32,021 nt of DNA, from positions 1 through 32,021 of the forward strand of contig JALONS010000013.1 of the NCBI GenBank assembly GCA_025454855.1. The letters are read 5' to 3'. Positions 1 through 9,406 of the stretch are shown here, piece after piece. The number at the start of each line of letters is the position of its first letter. Position 1 is the stretch's first letter. A program made the position numbers and the translations under genes. This DNA comes from Arcicella sp. Its GTDB lineage: Bacteria; Bacteroidota; Bacteroidia; Cytophagales; Spirosomataceae. Below the pieces are notes generated by a model. It saw only the letters and a list, made by a program, of their open reading frames with translations. It was not told where the DNA came from and did not search any database.

Positions 1-99
1 TTGAACATGATTATACTTTTAATGGTCTTACTTAGTAAGAAATTGTACTATTCCATGTAACAGTTTTGTAAAATAGCATTTTTAAATGCGTTGAACCTG

Positions 100-108
100 T
101 TAACGTAT
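100..108. repeat. Right 9-bp target site duplication of the MITE-like element
   Basis: This ttaacgtat copy matches 31768-31776. On the minus strand its outermost three bases form the TAA stop of the small membrane protein gene. That gene therefore kept its stop codon after the insertion. Confidence 0.75.
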
Positions 109-402
109 GAAAAAAACCCAAATAATAAATAAAGGTATTCCTACTATTATTATACCGAATTTTGCATTAGTCAAAAAATTAGTATTCCAAAAATATTCAT
201 TTAGTGAATCCTTTTTGTCTTCTGAAAAATTCCTCCTAATATAAGCACCGATTATACTAAGTAAGATAATACCTTGACTACCTGATACTTTTTTTATTAA
301 TTCTCTGCAATAATCACTATTGGTAATTAGAAATATTATTAACAAAAAGATATTAACAAGCACAATAACTAATAAGAATTTGTAACGCTCTTTAACTTTC
401 AT
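100..402 (-). CDS. Small membrane protein, candidate immunity protein of the orphan RHS module
   Basis: This is a 100-residue protein starting MKVKERYKF. The ATG at 402 is chosen because it begins 4 nt after the stop of the upstream RHS C-terminal module, with an A-rich stretch in front. A longer upstream frame exists but overlaps that gene. Two strongly hydrophobic segments, roughly residues 9-27 (LLVIVLVNIFLLIIF) and 82-99 near the C-terminus, plus a weaker one at about 43-54, mark it as an integral membrane protein. Immunity genes in polymorphic-toxin loci normally sit directly after the toxin, so position is the main argument. Membrane residence suggests the matching toxin acts at or across the inner membrane, which is inference. 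No known family was recognised. Confidence 0.62.
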   Translation of the reverse strand: MKVKERYKFLLVIVLVNIFLLIIFLITNSDYCRELIKKVSGSQGIILLSIIGAYIRRNFSEDKKDSLNEYFWNTNFLTNAKFGIIIVGIPLFIIWVFFIR

Positions 403-406
403 TTTT

Positions 407-1354
407 TTATTTTTTAAAATTATCCTTAATTGTATCACCAACATAACTTTCAGTTCTCCACTTAGTAAACCATCTAACCCATAAATTCGGGATAAATTTA
501 TATTCGGGTATAACTGCCGACATCGCATCAACCGTCAAATTCAAGGTAGAATTATATAACTTCTTTTCACGTAAAGAAGAAACTCCACCCATATAATCAT
601 TATCTCTTTCTGGAATCCAAGAAGTTTTCTTTAAATCTAATTCATAAGGTCGAAAAGGTGCATTTGCCCTATTGTAAGGACTTCCCTCATGGACACCCTC
701 CTTCATTACCATATTGATATTATTAGCAAATGAAGATGCTAAGGTAGAAGAAACTCTAATTGCGTCTCCCCAAGTCTCTTTAATAGCTCCACTAACATAA
801 TCATATCCTTTCTCAATAAATCCTTGAACTTTTACTTCATCCAAAAGTATTGACCCATCTTTATAGAATTTAGGCTTAGGTTTAGGTTTAGGACCTACCA
901 TTGCCAATTTAGGAGCATTATACAAAGCGTTTTCCAATGGATTCCCTTCAATTAATCCTCCCAATCCACCCCCAATACCTCCTGCAATAAACCCGCCTAA
1001 TGCTCCATTCCAAAAATTTCCACCGCTCAAAGCTGAACCTACACCACCAGAGATACCACCACTAATCGCTCCGTTTAACGCCCCCTGAGCTATATTACCC
1101 CCTATACTGGTAGCGGCACTTTGCCCTAATAAATTTGGCAAAGCATCTGCTATACCCCCACCAACTGCTCCCGTAATGGTACTGATACCAAAATTACCCC
1201 AATTAAAATTTCTAAAACCTCCATTTTGAATAATTTGAGAAGTTGTATTAATAGCCGCCCCAATAATAGCACCAATAACAAAAGCAGGTACAATCCTACC
1301 ATCAGGGTCAATGTGAGAAACAGGATTATTAGCACAGTACCCGTAGGTAGTCAT
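407..1354 (-). CDS. Orphan RHS C-terminal module, 5'-truncated
   Basis: The frame is open up to a TAA at 1481-1483, and the first ATG (1354) lies inside the RHS core homology, so the N-terminal bulk of an RHS protein is missing. The piece carries the end of the RHS core (TPDPEDQF, YCANNPVSHIDPDGR), a long Gly/Ala-rich stretch and then a unique C-terminal region of about 170 residues that contains a PKPKPKPK run. That region is unlike the C-terminus of the full-length RHS gene upstream, and I recognise no toxin family in it. There is no signal peptide. Displaced modules like this are known downstream of rhs and cdi genes, where recombination through the short core can swap them onto the full-length gene. 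It may be silent until that happens. The next gene, 4 nt on, is its likely immunity gene. Confidence 0.72.
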   Translation of the reverse strand: MTTYGYCANNPVSHIDPDGRIVPAFVIGAIIGAAINTTSQIIQNGGFRNFNWGNFGISTITGAVGGGIADALPNLLGQSAATSIGGNIAQGALNGAISGGISGGVGSALSGGNFWNGALGGFIAGGIGGGLGGLIEGNPLENALYNAPKLAMVGPKPKPKPKFYKDGSILLDEVKVQGFIEKGYDYVSGAIKETWGDAIRVSSTLASSFANNINMVMKEGVHEGSPYNRANAPFRPYELDLKKTSWIPERDNDYMGGVSSLREKKLYNSTLNLTVDAMSAVIPEYKFIPNLWVRWFTKWRTESYVGDTIKDNFKK

Positions 1355-1360
1355 ATTTTG

Positions 1361-1479
1361 AAACTGGTCTTCGGGGTCAGGCGTAAACCAACGCCCAAGC
1401 GTTCTATCCTCAATCCGCCAACCAAAATCCGACCAACCCTCTAAATTATCCGCTTCTAAATCTTCTTTGCCTTGCCATG
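1361..1479 (-). repeat. RHS core duplication shared with 3217-3335
   Basis: About 119 bp are nearly identical to 3217-3335 inside the full-length RHS gene, in the same orientation and reading frame. They encode the stretch from GKEDLEADNLEGWSDFGW to TPDPEDQF. Identity stops abruptly at about 1480, at the codon after the shared Trp, and fades into the divergent C-terminal module on the other side. This is the only stretch through which the orphan module could recombine with the main gene. Confidence 0.9.
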
Positions 1480-1487
1480 ATTAATTC

Positions 1488-1521
1488 AAAAAGGTCATTG
1501 AATGAACTCAACGACCTTTTT
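1488..1521 (-). terminator. Hairpin terminator between the two RHS modules
   Basis: The arms aaaaaggtcattga and the reverse of ctcaacgaccttttt pair with one or two mismatches around a short loop and have runs of T or A at both ends. It lies about 60 nt past the stop of the lipoprotein gene on the minus strand, so it should end the RHS-immunity transcript and separate it from the orphan module. It could also work in the other direction. Confidence 0.75.
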
Positions 1522-1582
1522 GATTTTTTGAAATTTGCAAATCACTGATTGTAAGAGTTGAGGAAACAACCTACACATTTTT

Positions 1583-2233
1583 TTATTCAATTTGAATAGC
1601 CTTTGAAGAAACTTCTTCTTTTAAATATTCATAACTTTCAAATTTATCAGGGATTCTTTTTTTATATTTTGACATAATGAATCCAGAGTTATTCATACCT
1701 AAACATATATCAGGAGAACTTTTTAAATAAACTTTGACAGTTTCACCAAACTCATAAGGAATAATAAATGGATATGTAATGGAATCGTTGGGTTTTAAAA
1801 AAATGAAATTGAAAAAAGACTTTTTTTGTATTTCATTTAACCCTTTTGGTCTTACATACCTTTCTACAAGTGCTTTTGAAAAGTCAAAGTTTTTTGATTG
1901 CATCTGATATTTGACCCAATTATCCATCAAATTATCATTCAGTTTAATATCACAATCCCAAATCCTATTGAATATTTCATAGTCCTCTACCCATTTATTT
2001 TCTCTTTTTACTAAAAAGATAAGTGCTGGCGAATAAAGAAAAATGTTTTTAGATGAACTATTATGAAGTGTTATCCAAAGACGATTTTGATGTTTACATA
2101 TAGTGTGACTACCTTTTTCAGGATATACTTTTTGTACTGATAATGTTGCTGTTAGAGCAACATTATCAGTTTTAGTATTTTGCTTACAACTACAAGTACA
2201 CAAAACGATAAATAATATTATTTTTTTTTTCAT
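1583..2233 (-). CDS. Lipoprotein, candidate immunity protein of the full-length RHS toxin
   Basis: This is a 216-residue protein. Its start codon overlaps the RHS stop by 4 bp (ATGA), which implies translational coupling. The N-terminus, MKKKIILFIVLCTCSCKQN, is a short hydrophobic signal followed by three closely spaced cysteines, consistent with a lipoprotein, though which Cys is lipidated is unclear. The mature part has no recognised domain. Its composition suggests an all-beta or mixed domain (YPEKGSHTICKHQNRLWITLHNSS, then FLKPNDSITYPFIIPYEF). Position directly after a polymorphic toxin makes it the likely immunity protein. If so, anchoring in an envelope membrane would put neutralisation of the peptidase-like toxin outside the cytoplasm. 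The gene is more AT-rich than the RHS core, as is usual for exchangeable tips. Confidence 0.75.
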   Translation of the reverse strand: MKKKIILFIVLCTCSCKQNTKTDNVALTATLSVQKVYPEKGSHTICKHQNRLWITLHNSSSKNIFLYSPALIFLVKRENKWVEDYEIFNRIWDCDIKLNDNLMDNWVKYQMQSKNFDFSKALVERYVRPKGLNEIQKKSFFNFIFLKPNDSITYPFIIPYEFGETVKVYLKSSPDICLGMNNSGFIMSKYKKRIPDKFESYEYLKEEVSSKAIQIE

Positions 2234-5200
2234 CTTCTAAATATTGTATTTACTCTACTTTTAAATAAATCTGTTGTTAAATCGTAACCGTATCCTTTTT
2301 CAAACATAAGATTACTAAAACTTTTTCCTAAGCTATTCCATCCATTTTTATAAGCAGCATCAACAGTCCATTGATAGGCTGCGTGTTCCGTCATTCCTGA
2401 CCAATCATAAGTACCAAAATCGTCCATACTTATTACATTAGTATTTCGACTATTATATGCAATGTTTAGTCCATCTAATATGTGCTGAGCGTGAGTATAC
2501 TCATGTCCAACGGTTAAAAATAGTCGAGCTTCTGATGAAAATGCAGCATCAGAAATAAATACACGAGCGGACTGCCCTCCTTTCCAAACAGATGGATGTG
2601 TAATTCCAAGAGCATCCCCCACAGGCGTTTTAAAAGAACCATCTCCATTGATGGTTACACCCCTTGGAAGTTTAGTCCCATTTGAACTTTTCAAAATTGA
2701 AGATTCTTTTGGAAACTGTTTTTCAACAAATTTTCTGTAATCAGCTTTGTTTACAGATGTACCTTCTGAATTTCCTTTTAAAATTCTATTTGCTTCGCTG
2801 ACAGTAAAATATTGGTCTGGTCTTTTACCAGTCCAAAAATCTCCTCCCCTTTTTAATGCTCCAATTCCTCCTAAAATACCTCCTAATAAACCGCCAGTAA
2901 TCCCACCACCCAAAGCTCCATCCCAAAAGTTACCTCCATTTATTGAAGAATTGATGCCACCGACTAATGCCCCCGTCCCTGCACCGTAACCTAAACCAGG
3001 CAAAAAACCAATGGGAGCAAAATATCCTGCTGCTCCACCTAATGCCCCTGTCAAAAACCCTTTTCCATAACTACCTCCATTCCCCTGACTAATCATTCCG
3101 CCAATATGACCGCTAAAAATGGTTGCTGCTAAAAATGGTAAAAATGCAAATCTACCGTCTGGGTCCACCATACTCACAGGATTATTGGCACAATAAGCAA
3201 ATGGACTAACACTCTTAAACTGGTCTTCGGGGTCAGGTGTAAACCAACGCCCAAGCGTTCTATCCTCAATCCGCCAACCAAAATCCGACCAACCCTCTAA
3301 ATTATCCGCTTCTAAATCTTCTTTCCCCTGCCACGTATAACGGTCATTATTGGTGTTTGAAAACTGATACCGCAGTAATTTTAATTCCAATCCCCAAGCA
3401 TCGTAAGCGTAGCTTTGGGTAATAAAGGCTACTCCCAAACTGTCTTTGTAACTAAGTCTTAGATTGCCCAAATGGTCGGTGTAACTGTATTCTAACTTTC
3501 CGTTTACGTACCGCCCCTCGGGGTTTTGAATCTCAGACAACCGATAATCATTTAGCGAATTAATCGACGTGGAAACATACACCATTTCCCCATCGTAAAA
3601 CGTGTAACTTTTTTGTCCCCCAATCACTCTTTCCGTTCTTCTTTTCTGCCCCCCACTACTATAAAAATACTGAATCGAATCGTTATTAGCGAATTTGATT
3701 TTTGACACTAAATCCAAATAATTGTACTGAATCAAGCTGATGTTACGGTTCAAATCCTTTTTAAGTTTCCCATCGGGATAATACTCGTAATCATCCCCCG
3801 AATTTGTCCCGTTTTTGAAACCTCCCAAGGAAGCACGAATCGCATTATCCGTTACGCTCCTGAGTTTATTACCCCCGTTTAGATACTGATAATCCAAAGA
3901 ATCTATCTTGGTCGTTAGAAAACCCCCACCGTTGGGTACTTTCGCCATTCTCGATAGAAAACTAATGTTTCCATTGGCATCGTAACTGACCCTGGGAATC
4001 GAAAAGTTATCTTCTCCCACGCCCGAAATGGCACTACTCAAACGATTGGCTCTATCGTAGGTAAAACGGTAGCTTCTACTTTGATTATCTACGCTACTCT
4101 TCCACGTCTGTTTGCTAATCGAACCGTCAAAATAACGTCCGTCTTCGTGGTAGTCAAGTTTGTAACTAAAGAGTTTATCGGCACTCGTTTGCAGTTCACC
4201 GTTGGCATTGAGGTTAATGCCTCGCATCTGGTTTCTTACGTTATAAGTGTAGTTAATCTCTTGTAAAGCAGGTTTACCCGTATTCCCTAAACTACTCATT
4301 TGGAGTTTAGCATTGGATAAAAATCTCAGTACCCCAGCATCGTACAAAGTCCCTGCCGTTACGGTCGTACTTAGCGGAATGGTAACGGTATCGCCTTGGC
4401 TAATGACCACGTAGGAACTGCTACTGGGCAACGTATTATTTTGCCAAATAGTCGGAGTGTTCCAATTTCCCGAGGTCTTACTCGCCGTTAAATTCGCCTG
4501 TGGTTGTACAAACTTGGTTTTTACCCTCCCGATATTATCGTACAATAGACTGCTAAGTTTCATACGGGCGACCTTAGCAGTAGTCCCTTCGCTCAAACGG
4601 TAGTAAGTCTGCTGGAGTCTGCCCACGTGGTCATAAGTCTGCTCCAACACCCGAGTATAATCACTCGCTCCGCTCTTTCGGTATATCATTCGGGATTCTA
4701 ATAACTCTCCCACAAAATTATACGCTCTATCTTCTTGGTTTCGGGCGTACAAGTCCTGATAAGTAATACTTTGAATACTACGGTTTTTATCATCGTAGTA
4801 CACCGACATCGGAAAAGCAAAATTCCCAAAGTTATCTATCTTCTCTAAACGCCCCGTCATCAGTCCTTTAGCATTGCTCACTGAATAAGCCGTAGCGTAG
4901 TAAGGATTGCTTTGATAACCATAATCCGCCACCGTACCCGAATTAACATCATCGTACCGCCAGTTGTAATCATCATAGTAATCTATTTGCTTCCAAGTGG
5001 TCTCGTTAATGTAACTTCTTAGCACCGAGGGAAAACTGCGGTTGGTGTAAAAACGAACCTGACCCGATGCCGTACTCCGTTCCTCAAATTGCTTTTCATC
5101 CACAAAAGCATTGAAAAGTTTTTGTAAACTATCACGGGTAAAAACACTGGGCAGTTGCATCTGTCCCAAACGAACCGTTCTGCCTTGACCATCCCTTTGA

Positions 5201-8200
5201 ACGTAGTTCCACGTATTGTTACGGGCAAGTTCATCACCATTTTGGGTCATTGCCACTTGGTTGAGACGGTTATAGACACTTCGTACCCAACCTTGCCCAG
5301 GTTGATGGGATTCAAATACCCTTTGTCTAAAATCGTAATGAGCCGCATACACGTTCTCTTCAAAAGCTGACCACGTCTCAAAATCAATCGTTGAACTTCC
5401 CAAAGCTGGCAATGCTGCTACCGCTTTGGGCATCAGCGTATATCGCAATCGACCTGCTTCATCGTAAACCATCATGCTTTTTAGATAATTGGTATCATCC
5501 ACCTGCACGTCTTTTTGTATGAGATTCCCCGAACGGTCTTGGTAACTAATGACCTTTGAACCCCTTTCGTCTGTACTACTGACTTTACTAATTTCGTAAG
5601 TATTGTACTGACTATAAGTGTAAGCCACGTTGGAATCATAAAATAAACGAAAGCGTGGAATGTTATCGGTCGTCTCGTAGCTACTTTCACTATATCTTAG
5701 ATTATCTCGCCACGCTTTACCAGGTCCGTAGGCTTTAAAGACCCTACTCATCGGAGAGGATTCGTAACTGAGTACCTCCGAATAGGGCATCGCATCCCCG
5801 TAAAATTGCTTGGCAATGCTTTTAGCCGTAGCCGTATCTAATAAGCTCCCATCGTCTTTATTGCTTTCAACACTTAACCAATTCTTTTGGACACGACTAA
5901 ATTTATCGTAATCTACCACGCCCGAAATCATGTCTTTTTGGTTGGGAGAGGCTCTATATCCCACCTGCTCTACCACCCGACCCGCTCCGTCCATATAGAC
6001 CACCGAAATCGCACAATCAACGTGGGTAAGACTCAAAGGGGTCGTCGTGGCAATTCGGGGAACTCGGGTAATGACACGGTTATAAGCCGTGTTGGTACTT
6101 AGTAAGGGGTCGCTATCGGCTTGACCTCGATAGACGTACTGAAGATGTTTGAGTACCTTCCCGTCTTTATCAGTTTGCTGTTTTAATTTCCCATCGGGAT
6201 AGTATTCACTACTGACCGATAAACCGTTTGCTCCCGTCTGCTGACTTGCTCCGTAGAGTATCTTTCCGTATTGGGTACTAACGCTCTGCTCGGAGGCTTC
6301 GCCTACGTTACTAATTTGGCTAATGGCTAAGGTGGGGTAAGTAGCATCGTAATTGACTTTGGAAGTAGTCCCAAAACGAGTTTGTATCTCAGTCGGTAGT
6401 CCAATCGCTGTGTAGGATAAATTCGTGGTCTTCAAATCGTAATCACCGTCTTTAACCAAGAAATCAGCCACGTAGGTAGCTTCTACCATGCTACTTCGGG
6501 GCGTGTTCTCTAAGCTAAAACTGGATTTTAACATCCCTGCTTTTCGACCCACGGAGTCCGAACCATAGTAGCTTTGATAACTCGCTCCTACAATAAAGGT
6601 AGTCCCAAAAAAGTTCTTCTTACGGGTAATCTGCTCAATGGGGGCGGTGTAAATATGTTTGCTTTTAAGGGCTTTTACCCCTTCACCCTCCTGATTTAAA
6701 GGAGGAATAAAGCCAAAACTAAAATCGGGAGCGTACTTAAAGGATTGTTCAATCGTATTACCGTAGGAATCTTTCGTACTGGTTTTAATGACTTGGTTAT
6801 GCTTGGCTTGGGTGGCGTACTGGTAGCTGTTAATACTGATTTGGGGATTTGTCCCCTGCTGGCTAAAAACTTTCGTGGTATCGGAAACTAAACGATAGGT
6901 CTGGTAGAATTGAAAAAAACTTTGCTCAAAACTGTAATTCTTGCCCGCCCAACGAAAAGGATGGTACTGTTGTTGATAATTATCGGGTGCGGATACCTGA
7001 AGCTGTTGTTCCTCATAAACACTACTCTGTTGAGATAATAATTGATTAGCTTTGCCGTAAACCGATACCCTAAAGGGTACGCCCACCGTGTTTTCGTGGT
7101 AGGGAATCCACTTCCAAGGACGAATATACGTAAAGGTATCACAGACCGTTTTGGGGCTTGGAAAATCGGGAACTTCATAACAGAAATAAACCTTTTCCCT
7201 CAAATTAATCTCCGTCAAAGGTTGTAAAAACTCCGAGACCGTATAACCCAAACTATCACTTTCATCATTCGATAAAATCGTCTCTTTTACCCGTGAATAA
7301 CCCACGCCAGGGCGACCGCTTTCCGATAAGAGTTGTTGGTATAATCCCGAATACCAATACTGGGTCGCTGGTGTGGTAAAATTGGTTTTGTCGTCGAAGT
7401 GATACACGGGTTTTAAACACAGAAAACCCGATGATTGACCGTTTACTTGCTGATAATCGTAACGCTTGACCGTCTTTAGATTAGAAATCGAATCCACAAA
7501 AGTTATCTTTTTGATTCTACTCCCTCCAATAAGACTACTGTAATTACGTGCCGTGTGGTTTTCGTAACTCAATAGGGTACTGCCCCCCGTACTATGACTG
7601 ATAGCCGTGAGCGTTCCGTATTGAGACCAACCCACCGTAGCACTCCGATTGGCGTATTGACCATTACTACAAGCCCGATAAGCATCCTCCCCAATCATCA
7701 GATTTGCTCCCAAAACACCATTCAAATAACCCCAATGGTCTATCCCTTGCGTTAGACGGGAGGGTAAAACAAATCCATCGTCATAATATTTGAATGTGTA
7801 TTGATTGCCACTTGGTTCTTGAATGCTTCGTAACTTAAAACGTCTTTGGTGACTATAACCTAAAGTGGCGTAACTGTAACCCAAAGGAGCAATGCCCGAA
7901 GCATCATTCCCAAAATTATAGTCGTACTTAAACTGCCATTCGTAGGTCTTGGTCGGGTCGTCTTTGGCGTAAACCGTAATCTTATGCAAGGCTCGGGCGT
8001 TAGAAGAGTCCGAAGGGTAACGGGCGGAACGGTCTATATCTCTACGGGCGGGATAAAGATTATTCAAATACCATTTTAATTCACCATCAATATCGTAATA
8101 AGAAGACCAACCTCCCCGATTAATCTCCACCACGTGGGTCGAATTACTGATTTTTTGCAGGGTATTACTTTCAATAAAAACTTTGTTAATTTTTTTGACA

Positions 8201-9210
8201 ATGCCATTAAAAGTACAGTTATTAGTAGTGGCTTCTTGTTCTGCCAATCTGAAAAAACTGTATTGGGTAGGATAATAATCAAAACTCGTCTGATGTCCAA
8301 AAGCCGTCTCTATTTTAGTTAAATACCACGCACTCGTTATTTTTTCAGCCGTAATATAGCGAGTAAAATCACCCGTTCCGTAACGGGCTGAACCATTCGT
8401 GGCTTCCTCGGCTTCCATCTCAAAACTACTTTCGGTTTCCACGCCCGTAGAAGCAAAAAAATACGTACTGCCATCGGGCATCCTCACTCGCCAATTCGTA
8501 AATATACCTACCACATCACCCACGTTAAAACGCTCCTGCCAAGTAACATTTACTTCTATGTCAGCTTCGGGAAAGAAGTGAGCCTTTTTATGCACATCAA
8601 AGCTAAATTTATAGCTCTGTCCATTAACTACCAATAAAAATAAATCGGGCTGGGAATCATTCTCTTCGCTATTATCCGCTTTCAATCCGTATTGGTAAAA
8701 TCCTTTGCGTCCCGTACTCGAAAAATCATTGTTTAACGTGTATTTTCCCTCATCGGGAATACCCCTGACCACCCTCGATATTTGGGGTAGATTCATCTCC
8801 CAATTCATGCCGCACCAACCCGATACCTCTTGTCCTCTCATCCCCGTTGCATTATAAGAAAGCGTTAATGGAACGCTTGCCCCTCCTGCTTCCGATAAGG
8901 TATAAATCGGCAGATTAATGATAGGAACACCCAAATATAGATTGACGGGAATATCTTGAAATTGATTAATCAATTTACTCTCAGGAGAAGCAGTAGGACT
9001 TTGACCAATCGGTAATGCTCCTGCTACGGAGGGAATGGGTTTGTCCTTGGGGTCGGTAGGATTTTCTTTCTTGGGGGCTTCTTTGATGGGGGTCGCTTGC
9101 TCTAAAGGTTGCTTCTTTGGCTCTTGGGGGTCAGGGGTCTCTTGGGCAAAAAGACGAACACTGCTACTTAGAAAAACTAAGCACAGCCAACTGAATAGAT
9201 TTATTTTCAT
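2230..9210 (-). CDS. RHS/YD-repeat secreted polymorphic toxin with putative HExxH metallopeptidase C-terminus
   Basis: This 2326-residue protein has a Sec signal peptide (MKINLFSWLCLVFLSSSVRLFAQ) followed by a Pro/Lys-rich stretch. A large N-terminal domain of the Bacteroidota SpvB/RHS type follows (IPVNLYLGVPIINLPIYTL, then VPLTLSYNATGMRGQE). Long YD-repeat arrays come next, and an RHS-associated core (DHLGNLRLSYKDSLG, DPDGR) ends near residue 2018. A short insert near 1575-1615 with SGNWNTPTIWQN resembles modules seen in secreted Bacteroidota proteins. The tip has Gly-rich hydrophobic repeats (about 2020-2110) and then a domain with HEYTH at 2236-2240 and a downstream Glu, E2275 (GMTEHAAYQW). 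This is the layout of a zinc peptidase with two His and one Glu ligand. In RHS proteins the YD shell encloses such a tip. Peptidase activity is inferred from the motif only. The shell is visibly more GC-rich than the tip and the immunity gene, which points to tip exchange. No T9SS C-terminal sorting domain was seen, so the export route beyond Sec is unknown. Confidence 0.92.
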   Translation of the reverse strand: MKINLFSWLCLVFLSSSVRLFAQETPDPQEPKKQPLEQATPIKEAPKKENPTDPKDKPIPSVAGALPIGQSPTASPESKLINQFQDIPVNLYLGVPIINLPIYTLSEAGGASVPLTLSYNATGMRGQEVSGWCGMNWEMNLPQISRVVRGIPDEGKYTLNNDFSSTGRKGFYQYGLKADNSEENDSQPDLFLLVVNGQSYKFSFDVHKKAHFFPEADIEVNVTWQERFNVGDVVGIFTNWRVRMPDGSTYFFASTGVETESSFEMEAEEATNGSARYGTGDFTRYITAEKITSAWYLTKIETAFGHQTSFDYYPTQYSFFRLAEQEATTNNCTFNGIVKKINKVFIESNTLQKISNSTHVVEINRGGWSSYYDIDGELKWYLNNLYPARRDIDRSARYPSDSSNARALHKITVYAKDDPTKTYEWQFKYDYNFGNDASGIAPLGYSYATLGYSHQRRFKLRSIQEPSGNQYTFKYYDDGFVLPSRLTQGIDHWGYLNGVLGANLMIGEDAYRACSNGQYANRSATVGWSQYGTLTAISHSTGGSTLLSYENHTARNYSSLIGGSRIKKITFVDSISNLKTVKRYDYQQVNGQSSGFLCLKPVYHFDDKTNFTTPATQYWYSGLYQQLLSESGRPGVGYSRVKETILSNDESDSLGYTVSEFLQPLTEINLREKVYFCYEVPDFPSPKTVCDTFTYIRPWKWIPYHENTVGVPFRVSVYGKANQLLSQQSSVYEEQQLQVSAPDNYQQQYHPFRWAGKNYSFEQSFFQFYQTYRLVSDTTKVFSQQGTNPQISINSYQYATQAKHNQVIKTSTKDSYGNTIEQSFKYAPDFSFGFIPPLNQEGEGVKALKSKHIYTAPIEQITRKKNFFGTTFIVGASYQSYYGSDSVGRKAGMLKSSFSLENTPRSSMVEATYVADFLVKDGDYDLKTTNLSYTAIGLPTEIQTRFGTTSKVNYDATYPTLAISQISNVGEASEQSVSTQYGKILYGASQQTGANGLSVSSEYYPDGKLKQQTDKDGKVLKHLQYVYRGQADSDPLLSTNTAYNRVITRVPRIATTTPLSLTHVDCAISVVYMDGAGRVVEQVGYRASPNQKDMISGVVDYDKFSRVQKNWLSVESNKDDGSLLDTATAKSIAKQFYGDAMPYSEVLSYESSPMSRVFKAYGPGKAWRDNLRYSESSYETTDNIPRFRLFYDSNVAYTYSQYNTYEISKVSSTDERGSKVISYQDRSGNLIQKDVQVDDTNYLKSMMVYDEAGRLRYTLMPKAVAALPALGSSTIDFETWSAFEENVYAAHYDFRQRVFESHQPGQGWVRSVYNRLNQVAMTQNGDELARNNTWNYVQRDGQGRTVRLGQMQLPSVFTRDSLQKLFNAFVDEKQFEERSTASGQVRFYTNRSFPSVLRSYINETTWKQIDYYDDYNWRYDDVNSGTVADYGYQSNPYYATAYSVSNAKGLMTGRLEKIDNFGNFAFPMSVYYDDKNRSIQSITYQDLYARNQEDRAYNFVGELLESRMIYRKSGASDYTRVLEQTYDHVGRLQQTYYRLSEGTTAKVARMKLSSLLYDNIGRVKTKFVQPQANLTASKTSGNWNTPTIWQNNTLPSSSSYVVISQGDTVTIPLSTTVTAGTLYDAGVLRFLSNAKLQMSSLGNTGKPALQEINYTYNVRNQMRGINLNANGELQTSADKLFSYKLDYHEDGRYFDGSISKQTWKSSVDNQSRSYRFTYDRANRLSSAISGVGEDNFSIPRVSYDANGNISFLSRMAKVPNGGGFLTTKIDSLDYQYLNGGNKLRSVTDNAIRASLGGFKNGTNSGDDYEYYPDGKLKKDLNRNISLIQYNYLDLVSKIKFANNDSIQYFYSSGGQKRRTERVIGGQKSYTFYDGEMVYVSTSINSLNDYRLSEIQNPEGRYVNGKLEYSYTDHLGNLRLSYKDSLGVAFITQSYAYDAWGLELKLLRYQFSNTNNDRYTWQGKEDLEADNLEGWSDFGWRIEDRTLGRWFTPDPEDQFKSVSPFAYCANNPVSMVDPDGRFAFLPFLAATIFSGHIGGMISQGNGGSYGKGFLTGALGGAAGYFAPIGFLPGLGYGAGTGALVGGINSSINGGNFWDGALGGGITGGLLGGILGGIGALKRGGDFWTGKRPDQYFTVSEANRILKGNSEGTSVNKADYRKFVEKQFPKESSILKSSNGTKLPRGVTINGDGSFKTPVGDALGITHPSVWKGGQSARVFISDAAFSSEARLFLTVGHEYTHAQHILDGLNIAYNSRNTNVISMDDFGTYDWSGMTEHAAYQWTVDAAYKNGWNSLGKSFSNLMFEKGYGYDLTTDLFKSRVNTIFRR
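3217..3335 (-). repeat. RHS core segment, donor copy of 1361-1479
   Basis: This is the counterpart of the 119-bp duplication, located in the RHS-associated core just before the toxin-bearing C-terminus. A crossover between the two copies would delete 1856 bp, removing the present C-terminus and its lipoprotein gene and joining the orphan tip to the full-length protein. Confidence 0.9.
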
Positions 9211-9330
9211 GGACGGTTTGGAAATAGCCTCTCAATAGGGGGCGGTGAACATTTTTTATAATAGTTAATCAATCAAGGGTGTGGCTACTTGAAAGCTGCC
9301 ACAAAGAAAATATATGAATACGACTTGTCT

Positions 9331-9353
9331 TAGCGTAGAATTACCTAATTTTC
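9331..9353. promoter_or_regulatory. Shared 23-bp motif upstream of the RHS gene
   Basis: The sequence tagcgtagaattacctaattttc lies 120 nt before the RHS start codon in the 9211-9406 gap. Almost the same 23 bp (differing in the middle five) occur at 26331-26353, upstream of the cytolysin-like gene. Both are read toward the minus-strand toxin-type gene. It is a candidate common regulatory site and has no known counterpart that I recognise. Confidence 0.35.
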
Positions 9354-9406
9354 TTCGATAAATCTCTTTTTGTTTCTTTTAGCAATGGCAAATCCATCTA
9401 CTTGGG

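Noticed and set aside
1-99. Terminal repeat as phage or linear-plasmid ends
   Set aside because: The repeat is direct, its length is assembler-like, and Rep_3/ParA/Mob genes indicate a circular plasmid. The target duplication on both sides also requires the ends to be joined.
1226-1444. Plus-strand frame over the orphan RHS module
   Set aside because: It is antisense to conserved RHS core and Gly-rich coding sequence. It is Pro/Arg/Asn-rich, as reverse frames of Gly-rich genes are.
2747-8581. Many open frames on both strands inside the RHS gene
   Set aside because: They lie wholly inside the 2326-residue gene, show no domain or signal, and run in frames opposed to strong YD-repeat coding.
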